From: an uncultured Oscillospiraceae bacterium
GTDB lineage: Bacteria; Bacillota; Clostridia; Oscillospirales; Ruminococcaceae
DNA length: 20,691 nucleotides
Reading direction: 5' to 3'
Assembly: GCA_905212515.1 (NCBI GenBank)
Contig: CAJMEU010000035.1
Location: 1-20,691, forward strand
The notes beneath the pieces are model-generated. The model ran no database searches, had not been told where the DNA came from, and saw nothing but the letters and a program-made list of their open reading frames with translations. Numbering within the stretch: position 1 is the first letter of the stretch; the number at the start of each line of letters is the position of its first letter. Below, in pieces: positions 1 through 8,800 of this stretch. The position numbers were made by a program, and so were the translations under genes.

Positions 1-1746
1 CCCCCGAAAGCCCCGGAAGTAACGGCCGGCCATCGTCCCGGACGAAAAAAAGATCTCCTCGGAACTAACAGCGGCGTTCGGGTCCTGAGCCAAGGAAGCA
101 AGGTGACTCTCCTCCACCAGGCGCAGAGGCAGATCTGGAAAGAAAAACTTACGGGACAGCAAAGTGATGTTTTCGATCCCAATCATAGCCTCCGGCTGGC
201 GATAATCGTCATGCATCACGTAATAAATATCCCGCTCCATCATGGTTTGCGTGACCTGCTGTGCCAACTGGGAAAAAGCGGCTTTCGCCTCGGACTGGCT
301 ATAAAAAATAGCAGATGCCGCATGAGAGCCGACCCCTAACCAGCACACCGATGCGCATGTCAGAGCAAAAAAAACACCCTTGCCGCGCAGACGCAACAAT
401 GCCCATATCACCAAAAAGATGACGGTGGAAAACAACCCCGCCCATAGGGTATAGCGGGTAATAATAGAGCTGTCTGCAGGATACCAAAAGCCCGCCGTGC
501 CCGCTATAGAGGCAGGGGTGAGATCAGTGGCTGTCAGACCAGCAGCGGATAAAAAAGCAAATAACACCACAGCGCTGGCCCCGTGGAACATCAGGCTGCC
601 AAGAAAAAAACGTCGATTGTCCACCAGGTCCTTCAGATAAATTAGACTCATCAACAGAAAGGGCCCCAACACTTGTTCGTTGTAACGGCCGTATAAAATA
701 TGGTCCATACGGGTGGCGTCCATGGTGAACAGACAGGAGATGCCGATCTCTCCTAGCATGGCCAACAGCACCAGCAGCTGCACCGCACATAAAAGATCAA
801 CCTGTCGGACGCGCAGTGAATGCCAAAGGCTTTTCACCAAAGTAAAAACTGCCCAATAAAACAGAAAAAAAGTGGAACATCCCAAATAAAACAGTCTGCC
901 CAGGACATTGCAAAACAATAAAAGAAGTCCTTGAGGAGAGAACACGGCTAATATTTTATCGACTTGGCCGCCGGCACTGTTGACAGACGCAGCTTGGCTG
1001 CCCTGCCACACCAGAGCGGTGTAAAGGCCTTTGAACCAGAAAGCCAATACCAGACCGGCCAACACCAGAAGGGAAAAGCAAAGGAAAACACGCCAAGGCA
1101 GCTTACGGGCAAGGCAGAAAAAGCCCAGCACAAGGCCCAGGGCGATGATGACGCCCAAATTGCGCATGTGCAGCAAAAACAGAAAGACGGCAGCTAGGGC
1201 CAACAGGATGGCGTTGATAAAAGAAGGCTTTTGAAACAATGCGGTAAAGCCCCAAACAGCCAGCCAATAAATCAACACCATCAGCGCGTCAGGTTGAGTG
1301 CCTTGGGAGTTATAAATCAAATAACTGTACACGCTCAACGACAGGCTGGTCAGCCAAGACAGTGAACGGGAGGTCCCGGGGAATAAAAGCCTAGTCAGGT
1401 GCTGGGCTACAAAAAACGATAACACAACAAACAGAGCGTTCAGCGCCACGGCTGCGCGAAACATGGCCACGGGGGAATCCAGCGCGAACAGAGGCGCCAG
1501 CACCAGACCGTACCCGTAGGAATAGTAAGGGGACAACGGCATAACGTCACTCCATGCCCGGCCGGAGAAAAAAGCGCCGGCACTCCAGTAACCTAACTCA
1601 TCGGGCATAATAGTAGGGCCGTACAACTGGCCCAGGCGGGCGCAGACAGCCAGGACAATGACCGCTATCCCCAATAGCTGAGGCCAAAGCCACCCGCCGA
1701 AAAAGGTGCAGGCAGCACGTTTTTGCTTGATTACACCCACTGGCAC
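1..1746 (-). CDS. GT-C-like multi-spanning membrane protein, 3' end beyond window
   Basis: Manual reading of the minus strand gives 582 codons with no stop from a GTG at 1746 to the window edge, so the C-terminus is missing. The protein is very hydrophobic, with many predicted membrane helices. The first begins around residue 22 and is followed by a loop with MPDELGYW (acidic pair D49-E50). An acidic pair in the first extracytoplasmic loop is typical of GT-C glycosyltransferases, which use lipid-linked sugar donors (GT39/PMT-like). A soluble, non-hydrophobic tail begins around residue 480. An AGGAGG site lies 4 bases before this GTG; the GTG at 1740 is 10 bases away and is a possible alternative. 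An ATG at 1748 in another frame stops after five codons. It is last in the visible operon, 35 bases after the flippase. It could glycosylate the polymer outside the membrane or act as a polymerase; the exact role is not determined. Confidence 0.72.
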   Translation of the reverse strand, partial: MPVGVIKQKRAACTFFGGWLWPQLLGIAVIVLAVCARLGQLYGPTIMPDELGYWSAGAFFSGRAWSDVMPLSPYYSYGYGLVLAPLFALDSPVAMFRAAVALNALFVVLSFFVAQHLTRLLFPGTSRSLSWLTSLSLSVYSYLIYNSQGTQPDALMVLIYWLAVWGFTALFQKPSFINAILLALAAVFLFLLHMRNLGVIIALGLVLGFFCLARKLPWRVFLCFSLLVLAGLVLAFWFKGLYTALVWQGSQAASVNSAGGQVDKILAVFSPQGLLLLFCNVLGRLFYLGCSTFFLFYWAVFTLVKSLWHSLRVRQVDLLCAVQLLVLLAMLGEIGISCLFTMDATRMDHILYGRYNEQVLGPFLLMSLIYLKDLVDNRRFFLGSLMFHGASAVVLFAFLSAAGLTATDLTPASIAGTAGFWYPADSSIITRYTLWAGLFSTVIFLVIWALLRLRGKGVFFALTCASVCWLGVGSHAASAIFYSQSEAKAAFSQLAQQVTQTMMERDIYYVMHDDYRQPEAMIGIENITLLSRKFFFPDLPLRLVEESHLASLAQDPNAAVSSEEIFFSSGTMAGRYFRGFRG

Positions 1747-1781
1747 ATTGCCTCCTTGCAAATAATCTCAAATGGTACAGC

Positions 1782-3239
1782 TCAACGGTGGCGTATCCGG
1801 TTTAAAGCATCCCGCAACGTGGGCCGCAAGCCGGCCAAATAAGGGTTTTTCAGCGCAAGTAGGATCACAAAATACAGCCCCGCACACAACACTACTGTGC
1901 ATCCGGTGACAAGCATTGTCCCCTGGGCGACCAGACCGACCAACCACCGCACGGCAAAAAAGGGTATGCAAGCCAGCAAATACTGCCAGCAGTAACGGGC
2001 CAGCGAGGAAAAATTCAGCACGTGCCGACCACACCACAGACACACAGCCAACACCACCAGCTCGCTGAACACCGTGGCCGTTGCTGCGCCGGATACACCC
2101 CATAAAGGAATAAAGATCAAATTTAAAATAAAATCTGTGGCGCCGCCGGCCAAGGTGGCGCCCAATAGCGCCTTTTCTAAATTGCAGGGCATCAGGATTT
2201 GCCAAGCGACAAATCCGTTGAGGGAGGAGAATAAAAGGTCAACGCACATCACGCGCATGGCGGGCACAGCGGCCATAAAATTTGGGCCGCTGAACAAAAG
2301 GATTGCCTCCGGCGCCAAGAGAAACAGCCCGACGGCCAGCGGGGTGGCCAGGCCCAAAATGATATTCCCTGCGCCAATGGCCAGTTTTTTAAAAGCCGCG
2401 TTGTCCCCCTGCGCCCGGTGCAAGGCCAGCCGCGGCAGGAACACCGCGCACATGGCGGTTACCAGCTTTACGGCCAGCCGGTTCAGCTTGCTGGCGGCCG
2501 TGTATAATCCGGTGGCGGTGTCGCCCAGCATGGCGCCCAGCATGGTGGTGTCCAGCATCGTATACAGGCTGGTGGCCAGCACGATGGCAAACACGACGGC
2601 CGCGCCCTTAAAGTGCCTCCAATAATGGTAATCCCGGTAGGAAAACAAGCGCACCATACTTCGGGCGTGCATCAAGTTGGTAATACTGGTCAACACGAAG
2701 GGAAGCACCAGCGTGACGGCATACCAGAAGAAATCCTGTTCATCCCGCACAAATAAGAAAAGTATTGCAAAACTGAGAAGTTGGAACAGCACTGTGCGCA
2801 CAGAGATATAGGTGTAATCTTCTAAAATATTATAAAACCACTCGAAGTTTACGCCGCCGAACAACACTTCCAGGGCAAACAGAATCAGCAGTCCGCGATA
2901 GCTCTGCAAGCCGGGCACGGTTAAAATCACCCCCGCATACAACGCCAGAGAAACACCAGCCGCTGCAAGGTTGATGGTCAGCAGCTCAGTCATTAATTTG
3001 CCCAGCTTCTGCGAATCATCGCGCACTTTGGCACCCTCCCGGACGGCGTAAGACAAAATACCCAAGCCGGCCAGCAGCTCAAAATACATGGCGATGGACT
3101 GTGCGTACTGTACCCGCCCGATCCCCTCGACGCCAAAAATGCGAGAGGCGTAAGGAAACACGATCAACGGCGAAAGGGAAGAGATCAATGTGCGCAGCAA
3201 ATAGACTACGAAGTTTTTCTTTAAAGAAGGAGTTTTCAT
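1782..3239 (-). CDS. wzx: Wzx-type polysaccharide repeat-unit flippase
   Basis: This 485-residue protein is hydrophobic along its whole length, as expected for a 12-14 helix MOP-superfamily transporter. Its N-terminus (a short basic stretch, then LRTLISSLSPLIVFPYASR followed by an FGVEGIGR segment) is characteristic of the Wzx/RfbX family, and the length is normal for that family. Wzx proteins flip undecaprenyl-diphosphate-linked repeat units from the cytoplasmic to the outer face of the membrane. The start ATG overlaps the stop of the upstream GT2 gene by four bases (ATGA), which indicates translational coupling. Its presence implies a Wzx/Wzy-type export route rather than an ABC transporter. 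The symbol is assigned by family, not by close match to a named protein. Confidence 0.88.
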   Translation of the reverse strand: MKTPSLKKNFVVYLLRTLISSLSPLIVFPYASRIFGVEGIGRVQYAQSIAMYFELLAGLGILSYAVREGAKVRDDSQKLGKLMTELLTINLAAAGVSLALYAGVILTVPGLQSYRGLLILFALEVLFGGVNFEWFYNILEDYTYISVRTVLFQLLSFAILFLFVRDEQDFFWYAVTLVLPFVLTSITNLMHARSMVRLFSYRDYHYWRHFKGAAVVFAIVLATSLYTMLDTTMLGAMLGDTATGLYTAASKLNRLAVKLVTAMCAVFLPRLALHRAQGDNAAFKKLAIGAGNIILGLATPLAVGLFLLAPEAILLFSGPNFMAAVPAMRVMCVDLLFSSLNGFVAWQILMPCNLEKALLGATLAGGATDFILNLIFIPLWGVSGAATATVFSELVVLAVCLWCGRHVLNFSSLARYCWQYLLACIPFFAVRWLVGLVAQGTMLVTGCTVVLCAGLYFVILLALKNPYLAGLRPTLRDALNRIRHR

Positions 3240-4225
3240 GCTGATCCTTTCTCAGATGGTCTTGAGCTGGTGCCCAGCAATGCCATCAGGAAATCACGGG
3301 AAGCGCAGCCCACCGTCAACGCTGTATAACGGCGATAGTCGCCCTGCAAGGACCGGAACAAGACCCAAGCCGCGCCCCGCAGGCGCCCCTGCCGGTACAG
3401 TTCCGCGCGGGCGCGGCAGAAGGCCAGCCAAAGGGCAAGGGCAGGCTCGTCCGCCCGCAGGCGTTGGCGCACAAGCTCGGCCCGGGCCAGCAGATAAAAG
3501 CGGTTGTCTGCGCCTTGCAGCACAGGCCGCAGCCAACGCTGTATTTTGGCGGCCAGACCGCGGCTGTGCACGCCCACCACGTTCCCTCCGTGCTGGCGGT
3601 AGCAGATCAGCTGCTGGGCCACTGGGTACAGCCCATCCTGGTAAGCAGCGCAAAGGGCCAGCCAATCATCGTGCAAAAGCCCCCCGGGAAATGGCATGCA
3701 GGCCAGGGCAAAGTTCCGCCGCAGGGCCATGCAGGCGCCGGTGACCACATTGCCGCTCATAAGCAGCTGATAATCACCTGCGGCAAAAGCGTTGCGACGC
3801 GGAGGAGAGAAACGGATGGAATCCCATAACTTGCCGGTGACGGTAACACCATCAGCGGCAGTCACATCTGCGTCGGAAAAAACCAAGACACAACTAGGCT
3901 CCCGCTCAAATACGTCCATCATGGCAGCCACTTTATTCGGCTTCCAAATGTCGTCCTGATCGCTGGTGAACACGATGTCGCCGCGGCACAGGCAGATGGC
4001 GCGCTCAAAATTTTGGGCAACGCCCAGGCCAGGGACATTGCGATAGATGGCATAGGCCGTTCCGCTGCCTTCCAGCACCTGCCGTGCCACTTCTACTGTG
4101 TCATCCGAAGAGCCGTCGTCGCATAAGATGACCTCGTCCACCGGGCGCGTTTGGGCCAGGATGCTTTTCAGCTGCGAAGCCAAATAGGCTCCGCCGTTGT
4201 AGGTACAGATGGCAACGGAGATCAT
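3236..4225 (-). CDS. GT2 glycosyltransferase (rhamnosyltransferase-like)
   Basis: A 329-residue GT-A fold enzyme. The N-terminus MISVAICTYNGGAYL is the classic GT2 opening. The nucleotide-binding acidic motif is CDDGSSDDT (D36, D37) and the metal-binding motif is SDQDDIW (residues 88-94). The YRQHGGNVVG segment in the C-terminal third is typical of rhamnosyltransferase-like GT2 proteins of O-antigen and capsule loci. It acts at the cytoplasmic membrane face, adding one sugar to the lipid-linked repeat unit. A GAGGAG site lies 11 bases before the start. Its stop overlaps the flippase start. Donor and acceptor cannot be read from the sequence. A rhamnose donor would suit the GDP-D-rhamnose genes in the same window, but that link is inference. 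Confidence 0.88.
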   Translation of the reverse strand: MISVAICTYNGGAYLASQLKSILAQTRPVDEVILCDDGSSDDTVEVARQVLEGSGTAYAIYRNVPGLGVAQNFERAICLCRGDIVFTSDQDDIWKPNKVAAMMDVFEREPSCVLVFSDADVTAADGVTVTGKLWDSIRFSPPRRNAFAAGDYQLLMSGNVVTGACMALRRNFALACMPFPGGLLHDDWLALCAAYQDGLYPVAQQLICYRQHGGNVVGVHSRGLAAKIQRWLRPVLQGADNRFYLLARAELVRQRLRADEPALALWLAFCRARAELYRQGRLRGAAWVLFRSLQGDYRRYTALTVGCASRDFLMALLGTSSRPSEKGSA

Positions 4226-4254
4226 AACAGGAAGGACTCCTCTTTCGTGGATTT

Positions 4255-5172
4255 TTAGGGGAACTCCCGCGCGAATACACTTAAAACAAGTTGCTCCGAA
4301 CGGTATAACTGCTCTTGCACAAATAAAAACCGCTGCATTTCGTCAGATTTTAAAGCATTTGTGGAGCAACCTTCCAAGTGAAGGACATACATAGATGGGT
4401 CATATCGTAGTACCAAGCCGTCCCGCTGCGCTTTCAGCCATAGCAAAAGTTCTTCATAATATAAAAAAGGTGCGGGCTCAAACAACTTTTCGTAGCGTTT
4501 CAAATAGCGTTCCGAAAAAATTAGGCAGGAGCCCTGCAAAAGAACGTTTTCAGCAGCAGGATTGTGGAATTGCTGCCGCAGTTTATAAAAATGGGAGCTA
4601 AACAAATAGTGCACATGAAGCGCAAAGACTTGCAAATCAGGATAGTGCAGTTTGGCTGTCAAAGGGCTGGAGGCACCGTGCTGTACGGCCGCCAGACGAG
4701 CCCGGCGGACAGCGGCATTGCAGCACACCGTACTCCGACGCGTGGCAATGGGGGGCAAAGGGGAAGAGTGGCGGAAAGGACCGCTCCGAGGCACTCGGAT
4801 ATCAGGCCCCAATAGGTCGAAAGAGCCTTGTGAAAGTAGTTTTTGGATAAAAGACTTTTGCTCAAAAACCACATCGCTGTTGCATACCACCAGAAATTCT
4901 ACATCTTCCCGATGAGGGAACGCCACCCATCCGGCATTGTTGCCGGCGGAAAAGCCCAGGTTTTCGCCGGTGGTCATCACGGTAATATCCCCGGCCCCCT
5001 GGTACAGAGAAGACAAACGCTCATAAGAACCATTGCCGGAGCCATTGTCCGCCACCAAAATGTGATAGGAGGTCCTGCTGAAATCCAGCGTGCGAATGCT
5101 GTCCACGCAGGCGATTGTTTCGTGGACTGTCTTATAGTGTAAAATCAAAAATCCAATCATCGGTATCCTCAT
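4255..5172 (-). CDS. GT2 glycosyltransferase (RfbF/WcaE-like)
   Basis: A 305-residue GT2 protein. The N-terminal strand MIGFLILHYKT is followed by VADNGSGNGS (D42), ENLGFSAGNNAG around residues 70-81, and the metal-binding NSD triad at 98-100. The GFSAGNN signature is typical of the dTDP-rhamnosyltransferase-like branch of GT2. A later EELLLWLKA stretch holds the probable catalytic acidic pair. The start ATG overlaps by four bases (ATGA) the end of the interrupted GT2 frame upstream. Translation of this gene was therefore probably coupled to the full-length upstream frame, and may be reduced now that a stop codon ends that frame early. Specificity is unknown. Confidence 0.85.
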   Translation of the reverse strand: MRIPMIGFLILHYKTVHETIACVDSIRTLDFSRTSYHILVADNGSGNGSYERLSSLYQGAGDITVMTTGENLGFSAGNNAGWVAFPHREDVEFLVVCNSDVVFEQKSFIQKLLSQGSFDLLGPDIRVPRSGPFRHSSPLPPIATRRSTVCCNAAVRRARLAAVQHGASSPLTAKLHYPDLQVFALHVHYLFSSHFYKLRQQFHNPAAENVLLQGSCLIFSERYLKRYEKLFEPAPFLYYEELLLWLKAQRDGLVLRYDPSMYVLHLEGCSTNALKSDEMQRFLFVQEQLYRSEQLVLSVFAREFP

Positions 5173-6209
5173 CCACGACGGTGCACGTATAGGCGGGTAG
5201 CCAGATCCAGCAGAAAGAATCGGCGATTTTTCATCAAGGTGAATAAAACTCGTTTAGCAAAAGGAAATGGTTTTAATGAAACTGTGCATAAAGCTGGGGC
5301 AAATAAAGGATCGTCTGCCAACTGCAGGAAGGATTGCCGCCGCAGACGATAAGAAGCAGGATTGTCTGGATGGCATAGGCACAGGGTGATAATATAGCCA
5401 AGTGCGATCAAATGGCGCTGCAGAACGCGGTCGGCTTAAGACCCGTCGGAAGCGGCTTGTAAGACGAAGGCATCCAAGGTCCGGCACATAGCCGAGAGGT
5501 CCTGGGGAGCGGAGGTGCGAAACGTGCGGGTGGCAAAGCCCCCCCTTTGCCGATAATAATACAAAGGCGCTGCCAAGTAAAAGCCTTGCCGAGCCGTGTG
5601 AAAGACCGCCAGATTGAACAGCATGTCCTCCCCGATCGGGATGTTCAATGGAAACAGAAGCCCGTGCGCCAGAAGGACCCTGCGGCGGTACAAACGCGCA
5701 CAACAAGAAGAAGGGCTGACCAGATGAAAATCCCATTCTGCGGCGCAATCCGGATTCAGCATTCCCTGCATCCAATTGCATAAGGCCTCGCCGTCGAGAA
5801 TGGCGGAGCGTGGGGCAACAACGGCCTGATCACCTTTTTCCGAAGCGCGGAAATAACCGCAGCACAACAGGTCATACGCGGGATCGGCCTGGGCAAAAAG
5901 CTCATCTGCAAAAGAAGGCGCCAGCCAATCGTCACCGTCCACAAAACATATCCACTGACCGCAGGCGGCAATCAGTCCGGCATTACGCGCCGCGGATACA
6001 CCGCTGTTCTTTTGATGCAGCGCCCGCACACGGCTGTCTCTGGCGGCGCAGGCGTCGCACAAAGCTGCGCTGCCATCGGTGCTGCCGTCATCGATTAATA
6101 AAATTTCAAAATCCTGAAGAGTCTGGGACAAAAGGCTGTCTATGCACTGAGGAAGAAAAGACGCCACATTGTAAACAGGAACGATGAAGCTAATCTGCGG
6201 ATGATCCAC
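5169..6209 (-). pseudogene. GT2 glycosyltransferase interrupted by an in-frame TAA
   Basis: The frame runs from a GTG at 6209 (GGAGGG 5 bases upstream) for 257 residues to a TAA at 5438-5436. It then continues in the same frame, with no other stop, for 88 codons to a TGA at 5169. The N-terminal part is a complete GT2 catalytic domain: SFIVPVYN opening, IDDGSTDGS (D40, D41), SGVSAARNAG, DGDD at 91-94 and GEDMLFN with E194-D195. The part after the stop looks like the usual basic, hydrophobic C-terminal tail of such enzymes (FTLMKNRRFFLLDLATRLY). The gene end overlaps the next gene's ATG, evidence that the ancestral protein was about 346 residues. A CAA-to-TAA change would explain it. The 257-residue product may retain some activity because the catalytic core is intact. 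It overlaps the upstream GT4 gene by 20 bases. Confidence 0.8.
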
Positions 6210-7383
6210 GGTAGCCCTCCATCAAAGACCGCAGCACGGCGGCATAGGAGCCGCCCACGGCGGTGTAATCATATCGGCGGGCCGTCTCGGACCCGCCCTG
6301 TGCCAGCCTGCTTCGCAAAGCAGGCTCGGATAAAATACGGTTGATCGCTTCGGCCAAAGCATTTGGCTGCCCGGGAGGGACAAGAAGGCCGTTCTCGCCG
6401 TCGCGAATCATATCAGCAATACCGCCGGTATTGCTGCCGACTACAGGCGTGCCGCTGGCCATCGCCTCCAACACCACCAGCCCGAAACCCTCTTCCTGGC
6501 CGCTGGGCAAACGGATGGAAGGCGCGCAGAATACGTCGGCAGAAGCATAAAGGCTTCGCAGCTGCTGGAGGGAGCACTGGCCCCAAAATTGCGCGCGCCC
6601 GCCCAGCGGGGCAGCCAGTCGGCGGTACTCCTCCAGAAGCGTACCGTCGCCCACGATAGCCAGGCGGCCAGAGACGTGCTCCATCGCCTGCAAAAGAATG
6701 GGAAGTCCTTTGATCTCCGTCAGTCGCCCCACAAATAGCACAACAGGTCCTTCGCCGGAGCCGAAGACATTCGGCTGGCGATACTGGGGACCGAAGGCGG
6801 AGGTGTCGCAGCCCATGGGAAGTACAGAACAGTCCAGGCCGGGAACCAAGGACTGCGCGATGGTGCGCAGCTTTTCCGACACCACAGTCACGGCCCCTGC
6901 GCGGCGCAGACAGCGGGACTTCAACGCCCGCAGGGGGGCGAAATTCAGGCTGCTTAGGTCACTGCCATGCCCCGTCACCAGGTAAGGCATAGGGACAAAG
7001 CTTTGCACGATGCCCTGGGGGATCAGCCAATGGGCGTGTACGGCGTCAAACTGGTGTCGCCGACGCCACAGATTCCACCATAAAGAAGCGAATAAAAAAG
7101 GGACCAGAAGCGCGCGGGACTTTTTTTCTTTGATGCGGGGAACGATGGCGCCGGGACTGCACAGTGTCTCATAACGGTGGATGGGGAAATAGTGATAACG
7201 CTCCACATGCACAGGCCCCAACTCTTCCTGCTCAGCGGCGCCGGGGGAAGCAGGTACCAGGGCCGTTACATCAAACTCCTGGGAAAGCGCACAGCAAAGG
7301 TCATAGACGAACCGCGGTTCACTGTCTTCAGCCCAGCGGGGAAAAGTAGAGGCAGTCACCAATAGCCTTTTTTTCTGCGCCAT
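6190..7383 (-). CDS. GT4 family glycosyltransferase, first gene of the minus-strand operon
   Basis: A GT-B fold enzyme of 397 residues. The N-terminal domain opens with a basic patch and LLVTASTFPRWAEDSEPRFV, an arrangement common in retaining GT4 enzymes. The C-terminal domain has VVLFVGRLTEIKG and the donor-binding E-x7-E motif in EGFGLVVLE (E298, E306), followed by MASGTPVVGSNTGG. It uses a nucleotide-sugar donor at the inner membrane face. I chose the ATG at 7383, preceded by AAGGCAGG, over an upstream in-frame start at 7449. That upstream start falls inside the -35 box of the promoter and adds 22 unusual residues. Its end overlaps the next GT2 gene by 20 bases. Sugar specificity is not determinable. 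Confidence 0.9.
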   Translation of the reverse strand: MAQKKRLLVTASTFPRWAEDSEPRFVYDLCCALSQEFDVTALVPASPGAAEQEELGPVHVERYHYFPIHRYETLCSPGAIVPRIKEKKSRALLVPFLFASLWWNLWRRRHQFDAVHAHWLIPQGIVQSFVPMPYLVTGHGSDLSSLNFAPLRALKSRCLRRAGAVTVVSEKLRTIAQSLVPGLDCSVLPMGCDTSAFGPQYRQPNVFGSGEGPVVLFVGRLTEIKGLPILLQAMEHVSGRLAIVGDGTLLEEYRRLAAPLGGRAQFWGQCSLQQLRSLYASADVFCAPSIRLPSGQEEGFGLVVLEAMASGTPVVGSNTGGIADMIRDGENGLLVPPGQPNALAEAINRILSEPALRSRLAQGGSETARRYDYTAVGGSYAAVLRSLMEGYRGSSAD

Positions 7384-7420
7384 CACCACACCTGCCTTCT
7401 TTATTATATATAACTTTATC

Positions 7421-7449
7421 ATTATAGGATATCCTGGAAACACAGTCAA
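7421..7449 (-). promoter_or_regulatory. Sigma-A promoter for the minus-strand operon
   Basis: On the minus strand, TTGACT (7449-7444), a 17-base spacer and a perfect TATAAT (7426-7421) precede the GT4 gene start at 7383. Transcription should begin near 7414, giving a leader of about 30 bases. Both hexamers and the spacing match the housekeeping consensus closely. Confidence 0.8.
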
Positions 7450-7548
7450 GCAACATCACAGCAGAAAAAACTTACTGAAGGCTCTAGAACAGCCATTCCC
7501 GCACAGATGTAAAAGTTTGGTGTAAAGCGGTGAAATGCGCTGTTTTTC

Positions 7549-7577
7549 TTTACGGGAAGGGCAAAAAGTGGTATACT
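7549..7577 (+). promoter_or_regulatory. Probable sigma-A promoter for the manC operon
   Basis: TTTACG (7549-7554), a 17-base spacer and TATACT (7572-7577) lie about 60 bases before the manC start. The -10 box is strong and the -35 box weaker. The 254-base region 7384-7637 between the divergent operons holds this promoter and the opposing one. Between the two lies a short imperfect direct repeat (TGTAAAAG at 7509, TGTAAAGC at 7522), which I could not assign. Confidence 0.6.
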
Positions 7578-7637
7578 ACCCCCAGATATGGCCTGCCGCC
7601 CGGCCGTCCCGCGAGGGATGCCGGAGGGGGCGAAAGG

Positions 7638-8729
7638 ATGTGGACGTTTGTGAAACGCACCGCCATCATCATGGCAGGCGGCAAGGGCGAGCGCTTTTGG
7701 CCCAAAAGCCGCACGGATCTGCCCAAGCAGTTCCTCAGCCTGACGGGCGACGGCAAAACGATGATCCAGCTGACGGTGGAGCGGCTTTTGCCCGTGGTGG
7801 ATATCGAGGACGTGTTCGTGGTGACAAACCAGAACTACCGCGGCCTGGTGGCGGCGCAGCTGCCCGGCCTGCCCGCGGGCAACATCCTGTGCGAGCCCAT
7901 GGCAAAAAACACAGCCCCCTGCGTGGCATACGCGGCGGCTGTGGTGGGCGCGAAATACGGCGACGCCGTGCTGTGCGTGCTGCCGTCGGACCATATCGTC
8001 AAAAATAAGCCCCTGTTTGCCGACACGGTGGAACTGGCGGCCGAAGTGGCTGAAAAAGGGGACAACCTGGTCACCATCGGCATCACGCCCGCCTATCCCG
8101 AGACGGGGTACGGCTATATCAAGTTCCTGCGCGGGAACCGGGCGGCCGGCCTGCCGGGCGTGTACCCGGTGGACCGCTTTGTGGAAAAGCCGGACGCCGA
8201 CACCGCCCAGCGCTATCTGGACGAAGGGTGTTACCTGTGGAACAGCGGCATGTTCGTGTGGAAGGCGTCCACCATTGAAAAAAACATGCGCGCCTTTTTG
8301 CCGGACCTGGCGGACGGCCTGTCCCGCATCCGCGCCGCCGTGGGCACGCCGGACTATGAGGCCGTGGTGAAAGCGGTGTTCGAAAGCTGCGCCTCCATTT
8401 CCATCGACTACGGCATCATGGAGAAGGCCGCCGGCATCTATACCATCCCCGGCTCCTTCGGTTGGGACGACGTGGGCAGCTGGCTGAGCCTGGAGCGCAT
8501 CAACCGCACGGACCAAAAGGGCAATTTTGTCAAAGGCAGCGTGGTGGAGACGGGCACGGAAAACTGCATCTTTGTCTCCGACGGGCGGCTGATCGCCGCC
8601 GTGGGCGTGGAGAACCTGGTGGTGGTGGACACGCCGGACGTCACCCTGGTGTGCGGCAAGGACAACGCCCAGGACGTGAAGAAGATCGTGGAAAAGCTGC
8701 GGGCCGGCGGCCAGACCCAGTATTTGTGA
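7638..8729 (+). CDS. manC: Mannose-1-phosphate guanylyltransferase
   Basis: Converts mannose-1-phosphate and GTP to GDP-mannose in the cytoplasm. The protein has 363 residues. The nucleotidyltransferase signature AGGKGERFWPKSR is at residues 13-25, followed by DLPKQF (27-32). FVEKP (181-185) and WNSGMFVW (201-208) are the sugar-phosphate-binding segments typical of GDP-mannose pyrophosphorylases, and DYGIMEKA follows near residue 257. It is the single-function type, without the C-terminal cupin phosphomannose isomerase domain of the long ManC/AlgA proteins. I chose the ATG at 7638, with GGAGGGGG 7 bases upstream; a longer frame from 7530 would start upstream of the promoter. First gene of the GDP-D-rhamnose operon. 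Confidence 0.95.
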   Translation: MWTFVKRTAIIMAGGKGERFWPKSRTDLPKQFLSLTGDGKTMIQLTVERLLPVVDIEDVFVVTNQNYRGLVAAQLPGLPAGNILCEPMAKNTAPCVAYAAAVVGAKYGDAVLCVLPSDHIVKNKPLFADTVELAAEVAEKGDNLVTIGITPAYPETGYGYIKFLRGNRAAGLPGVYPVDRFVEKPDADTAQRYLDEGCYLWNSGMFVWKASTIEKNMRAFLPDLADGLSRIRAAVGTPDYEAVVKAVFESCASISIDYGIMEKAAGIYTIPGSFGWDDVGSWLSLERINRTDQKGNFVKGSVVETGTENCIFVSDGRLIAAVGVENLVVVDTPDVTLVCGKDNAQDVKKIVEKLRAGGQTQYL

Positions 8730-8744
8730 GCCTTCCCCCGGGTG

Positions 8745-8770
8745 AGGCGCGCGGCGCCTGCCCTTATGAT
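8745..8770 (+). other. Intergenic GC hairpin followed by CCCTTATGAT
   Basis: In the 71-base manC-gmd spacer, AGGCGC (8745-8750) pairs with GCGCCT (8754-8759) around a GCG loop, and CCCTTATGAT follows at 8761-8770. There is no T-run, so it is not a standard terminator. The same decamer follows the hairpin in the rmd spacer at 10866-10875. It could be a processing or attenuation element, or chance. Confidence 0.35.
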
Positions 8771-8800
8771 AAAAACGAGACGACGAAGGAGAGAACGATC

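Noticed and set aside
5169..5411. Separate 80-residue gene with a TTG start
   Set aside because: It is in the same frame as the upstream GT2, has no convincing ribosome binding site and reads as that enzyme's C-terminal tail.
7383..7449. Upstream start of the GT4 gene at 7449
   Set aside because: It lies within the -35 box of the promoter, so it could not be on the transcript; the ATG at 7383 fits the family N-terminus.
7446..8516. A 356-codon minus-strand frame beginning inside manC
   Set aside because: Antisense shadow of manC, and it runs into the divergent promoter region.
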